Assembly (NCBI GenBank): GCA_964652235.1 | Contig: CAZZDK010000004.1 | Span: 1 to 64,000 of the forward strand | Source: CAZZDK01 sp964652235 | Lineage (GTDB): Bacteria; Pseudomonadota; Alphaproteobacteria; UBA9219 | Reading direction: 5' to 3' | DNA: 64,000 nt | Shown here: one piece after another, positions 61,277 through 64,000 of the stretch | Position numbering within the stretch: the stretch's first letter is position 1 | How the letters are laid out: each line of letters starts with the position of its first letter | Translations under genes and position numbers: made by a program | The notes under the pieces: model-generated | Seen by the model: the letters and a program-made list of their open reading frames with translations, nothing else | Database searches by the model: none | What the model was told of the DNA's origin: nothing

Positions 61277-61395
61277 ACTATAACTCTTTTCAAACCACTC
61301 TGCCGAGCGGTTAAACCTTGCCTTTTGCGCGCCTTCGCGCGCGGGCGCTCTGCCACCTCTCCACTATAACTCTTTTCAAACCACTCTGCCGAGCG
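61260..61395. repeat. 86-bp tandem repeat with tRNA-Ser-like fragments
   Basis: The segment starting cgctctgccacctctcc occurs at 61260 and again at 61346 (period 86), together with the following actataactcttttcaaacc and a plus-strand D-arm-like GCCGAGCGGTT. The second copy's tRNA-like start (minus strand 61362-61346) runs into unrelated G/C-rich sequence, so it is a broken fragment. Confidence 0.8.
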
Positions 61396-61604
61396 GTTGA
61401 ACTCTTCTTTTGCGCGTCTTCCCCCTACGCCCTGCGGGCTTCGGGGGACAAGTCGCCGCGCGGGCGCTTCCGTCTTCGCCCTGCTGCCGCTTGCGGCGGC
61501 AGGGCTACGCCGAACAAGCCGCCACTTCTCCTTGTCTCTTTTCCCAAGAGAAGAGGCTTTCTACACAAACCGCTCTTTCTTGGCAATCGGGGATTCGGGG
61601 ACAA
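61396..61604. other. Repeat-rich non-coding stretch with G/C palindromes
   Basis: No credible gene. Two strong dyads are visible: TCCCCC...GCCC-TGC-GGGC...GGGGGA (around 61420-61448) and CCCTGC...GCGGCAGGG (around 61478-61506). They look like REP-type palindromes or remnants associated with the tRNA-Ser repeats. The long plus-strand open frame crossing here is taken as the shadow of the gene at 61658-63181. Confidence 0.45.
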
Positions 61605-61639
61605 GAAAAGCCCCCTTTCCGGAAAGAAGGGGGCTTTTC
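61605..61639 (-). terminator. Terminator after the 507-aa gene
   Basis: Stem GAAAAGCCCCC / GGGGGCTTTTC with a 13-base loop, ending in a T-run on both strands, 19 bases beyond the stop of the leftward gene. Should act in both directions. Confidence 0.85.
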
Positions 61640-61657
61640 TCGATGTTTTTCCGTTTT

Positions 61658-63181
61658 TTAACCCTGCTTAAGCGCCGGGTTCCGGCCCTTGCCGCCGGGA
61701 ACAACCCCTCTGGTCGGCCCCGAAGCGTCCGCAGAGCGCGGAAGCGGACAGAACTGTCCCCTGGAAAGATCGAGGGCATAATTCCTTTCTTCGGGAAGAT
61801 TTTGCATCACGCCGACAATCGGCGGCGCGTGAGGCTCCTTTGTTCCCGCCACAACGTCCCGCCAAAGCTGCTCAACCGCCAAACAAGCGATAATTTCGTT
61901 CGCGCGCGCCGACGAGGCCTCGCCGTAGCATCTGATGTTGACTCCCTGCTCCGCATAATAATCGACGCCGTTACGAACGACGGCGCGGTACAAATCGGCA
62001 TAAGCCTCTCCAAGCTCCTTGAAGGCGGGCGGAAGCCCTTTTCCTTCCCCTTCCGGATCGGCGTTATGCAGATAAATAGCTGTCATTGCGCCGCAGGTAG
62101 CCTCGTTCGCTTTGGTCACGACCTCGCCGCGCATCGCCGCAAAAGCCAAAAACAAAGCCGCTTCCGGACCCAGCGAGCCGTTCGGCTCCGTCCAAAGAAT
62201 GCCGGGCGTGCGCAAAACCGTCCCTTCAAGCGGCGGCAACGCGCCCGCCACCGTGCTCTTGGCCGTGCGCGAGTCCGAACAGGAGCTGGACGCCAAATGC
62301 ACCGCCTCGACGCGCCCCACATGATCGGCCATCGCGACGATCAAACGCGAAAGACCATTGGCTATTTTGACGTTGTACTCCTGCTGTTTTTCCGGAAACG
62401 CGGCAAGGTACGCGGAAACCTCGGCGCGGCGTTGATCGTCCGAACGCGGATCGTTTTCATAGACCGGGGGAGCCACAGAAACAAAACGGCCTGTTTCAGG
62501 ATTCCATTGATGGTAGGCCTGTTCTTCGGGGATTTGCAGAACGAAAACGACGCCGGGAGCCCCCGCTTCCTTTCGGGCCGCCCCAAGATTCCGGAAACCG
62601 ATCTCGACGGCCAGAGCTTGTTTAAGCTTGTCTTCGTCGCTTCCCTTCAACGTGAGGCCGTATTCTTTTTCATAAAAGTCAAAGCCCTTCTTTCTGACAT
62701 CTTCCAAAAGAAAGCCGTAGGATCTCGCCGCTTCTTTAGCCGCAGGAGGAAGTTCCGACAGGAAATCTTCGCCCCTCTTTTCCTTCTCGCAAAGAATTCC
62801 GATCAAATCGCTTTTCGTATTCGTCGCCATGACGATCGTGTCGATGTGCTTAAGCGCGACAAGCGCCATAAAGGCGCGCGCGCGGAATGTCGTCTTCCCG
62901 TTCGAATCAAACCACAAGCCGCCGGGAACGCGATAGGAAAGCGTCTCTCCAAGCAGGCCGGACCCCATGAGAAACTTTGTCGCGCCTTCAGGATTGCTGT
63001 CGCCCGCATAAGCATAGTGCGGATGCTGGCCCGTGGTGAGGGAATCCCCGTGCGTCTCCTCGTAAGCTTCGAACGATCTGACCGTCGCCATCTGGCCTTC
63101 GCAAACGGCGCAAAGCGGATCGCGCATCCATCTGGGAAATTTTTCGAGAAAGGAAACGATTTCCGGCTTGGATTCCGTCAT
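61658..63181 (-). CDS. Hypothetical protein, 507 aa
   Basis: A soluble protein of balanced composition with no signal peptide or membrane helix. Start MTESKPEIVSFLEKFPRW at 63181 follows a TTAAGGAGAAG site, and a terminator follows the stop; both argue for a real gene on this strand. Noticeable segments: DPLCAVCEG (about 21-29), HPHYAYAGDSNPEGATKFLMGSG, HLASSSCSDSRTAKSTVAG (about 290-310) and NEATCGAMTAIYLH. Several Cys and Ser/His lie in conserved-looking blocks, as in an enzyme. I do not recognise the family. A 599-codon frame exists on the other strand but has shadow-type composition. Confidence 0.78.
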   Translation of the reverse strand: MTESKPEIVSFLEKFPRWMRDPLCAVCEGQMATVRSFEAYEETHGDSLTTGQHPHYAYAGDSNPEGATKFLMGSGLLGETLSYRVPGGLWFDSNGKTTFRARAFMALVALKHIDTIVMATNTKSDLIGILCEKEKRGEDFLSELPPAAKEAARSYGFLLEDVRKKGFDFYEKEYGLTLKGSDEDKLKQALAVEIGFRNLGAARKEAGAPGVVFVLQIPEEQAYHQWNPETGRFVSVAPPVYENDPRSDDQRRAEVSAYLAAFPEKQQEYNVKIANGLSRLIVAMADHVGRVEAVHLASSSCSDSRTAKSTVAGALPPLEGTVLRTPGILWTEPNGSLGPEAALFLAFAAMRGEVVTKANEATCGAMTAIYLHNADPEGEGKGLPPAFKELGEAYADLYRAVVRNGVDYYAEQGVNIRCYGEASSARANEIIACLAVEQLWRDVVAGTKEPHAPPIVGVMQNLPEERNYALDLSRGQFCPLPRSADASGPTRGVVPGGKGRNPALKQG

Positions 63182-63448
63182 ATGTCTTCTCCTTAAACTG
63201 TTTTTGATGTTTCGGCCTTTGCTTCGCGCGCATTATACGCCTGCCGAGGCTTAAAATGCGTGAAAACTAATAGTTTCAACGCGTCTTAACCCGGCTTTGA
63301 AACCAGCCCTTCCGTCCCGTCCGCTCTTTTAGCGTCTTTTAAGGAAAGGACAAGCCTGTATTATTGTTTAGAAACAATGGGATATGGATTTTCTTTTCTT
63401 TCATAACCATGATTTGAATTGACCGCAGCGGTCCTATAGACTGGCTTT
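63182..63448. other. Divergent intergenic region with dyads
   Basis: 267 bases between the 507-aa gene and rmuC. ATTGTTT-AG-AAACAAT (63364-63379) is a perfect 7-bp dyad and TGAAA...TTTCA occurs near 63260; either could be an operator. TATAGA at 63435-63440, 8 bases before rmuC's ATG, is a poor promoter candidate. No RNA gene is recognised. Confidence 0.4.
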
Positions 63449-64000
63449 ATGAACGCTTTTTTACCTTTTTTGATCGGCCTGGCCTTGGGCGGGGGGCTTG
63501 TCTGGTTCGTTTTGCGGGCCAAACTTGCCGCGCAAACGCAGCTTTCCGACACTTTCAAAGCTCTGGCCGCCGATACGCTGCACCAGAACAGCGCGGCGTT
63601 TTTGCAAATGGCGGAAGGCAGTCTGCACCAGAAAAGCCAGGCCATCGACGCGCTCATCAAGCCCGTGCAGGAAACGCTGCAAAAAATGGACGCGCAGTTG
63701 CAGGCGCTGGAGGTGAAGCGCGAGGGCGCGTACCGCGAGCTGGCCGAGATGGTCACGGCCTCGCGCGAGACGCAGATTCAGCTTCGCAACGAAACGGGCC
63801 AGTTGCTGCAAGCCCTGCGCGCGCCGACGGCGCGGGGACGTTGGGGCGAATTGCAGCTTCAGCGTATTCTAGAAATNNNNNNNNNNNNNNNNNNNNTGAC
63901 AGGGATGTCGGCCCACGCGCAGGATTTCAAGATGCAAAGCACCTTCGCGGGCGAAGACAATACAATCCGCCCGGACGCGATCGTGGCTTTGCCGGGTGAT
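63449..64000 (+). CDS. rmuC: DNA recombination protein RmuC (partial, interrupted by gap)
   Basis: N-terminal membrane anchor (MNAFLPFLIGLALGGGLVWFVL), then a coiled coil (about 30-125) and the beginning of the RmuC domain with RGRWGELQLQRILE (about 129-142). After 20 N the sequence continues TGMSAHAQDFKMQSTFAGED...RPDAIVALPGD, which fits the family. The window ends before the nuclease-like part. RmuC limits inversions/recombination at short repeats (family knowledge). Confidence 0.93.
   Translation, partial: MNAFLPFLIGLALGGGLVWFVLRAKLAAQTQLSDTFKALAADTLHQNSAAFLQMAEGSLHQKSQAIDALIKPVQETLQKMDAQLQALEVKREGAYRELAEMVTASRETQIQLRNETGQLLQALRAPTARGRWGELQLQRILEXXXXXXXXTGMSAHAQDFKMQSTFAGEDNTIRPDAIVALPGD
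63877..63896. other. Assembly gap (20 N) inside rmuC
   Basis: A run of 20 N. The left flank ends gaaat and the right begins tgacagggatg. Joining them with the shared t gives GAA ATG ACA GGG ATG, i.e. E-M-T-G-M, which matches the usual E-L/M-A/T-G-M of RmuC. So probably no sequence is missing. Confidence 0.9.

Noticed and set aside
60834..61395. CRISPR array
   Set aside because: The tandem units are 155 and 86 bp with no short repeat/variable spacer pattern, and no cas genes are present.
61397..63196. 599-codon plus-strand frame
   Set aside because: Starts in the repeat zone, crosses a terminator and has shadow composition; the minus-strand 507-aa gene has a proper ribosome site and terminator.

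Overview
The window is a gene-dense stretch (most gaps are under 100 bases) of a moderately GC-rich draft genome from an alphaproteobacterium. The evidence is the 5' end of a 16S rRNA with an alphaproteobacterial signature on the minus strand at the left edge, a SciP-type (DUF1153) cell-cycle regulator, a MucR/Ros regulator, an LdtR-like MarR regulator, an NDUFS4-type complex I subunit, and an RF2 with the SPY tripeptide common in this class. The genus cannot be named from the sequence. Two runs of N (61160-61259 and 63877-63896) show that this is a scaffolded assembly.

Layout. 1-850: start of an rRNA operon running leftward out of the window, with its long structured leader. 850-10640: housekeeping genes map-radC, aroC-fabI, uppP and prfB (with its programmed frameshift), mixed with lineage-specific unknowns, including two tandem paralogues and a lipoprotein with a metalloprotease motif. 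10700-19850: PBP1A, then a TetR/AcrR repressor divergent from a complete RND efflux operon (outer-membrane factor, adaptor, pump) with an AcrR-like operator between them. 19850-27800: valS, proS of the archaeal/eukaryotic type, a solute-binding protein and lolC/E-lolD. 27900-34770: mucR, ldtR-like, phosphomannomutase, a TadE/TadF/TadG-like pilus-associated trio, sciP and a methyltransferase. 34885-37420: a tight metal/metalloid operon (arsR, ArsP-like permease, CDF exporter, small thioredoxin). 37500-45120: an unusual P-loop kinase-UbiA fusion divergent from yejBEF, then rquA (rhodoquinone synthesis), rpmG and a photolyase. 45200-57210: sppA, pgsA, uvrC, NDUFS4, a UDG-like protein, dxs, an MlaC/HpnM-like protein, a GH17-GT2 glucan synthase and a CNNM/CorC transporter. 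57280-64000: a GT41 (OGT-like) glycosyltransferase, small enzymes, a repeat-rich tRNA-Ser-associated zone around the large assembly gap, a large unknown protein and a partial rmuC.

Functional themes are quinone chemistry (UbiA and RquA, suggesting a switch between ubiquinone and rhodoquinone, hence low-oxygen respiration), envelope building (PBP1A, UppP, Lol, PgsA, glucan synthase, MlaC-like), efflux and metal defence, and DNA repair (RadC, UvrC, photolyase, UDG-like, RmuC).

The most unusual structural signal is a set of short tandem arrays of different sequence but the same 7-bp period, sitting exactly at gene boundaries: before mrcA, after a hypothetical gene before map, at the start codons of both the kinase-ubiA gene and yejB (in inverted orientation), and inside the kinase-UbiA junction. 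Because 7 is not a multiple of 3, copy-number change in the last array would fuse or unfuse the two enzymes.
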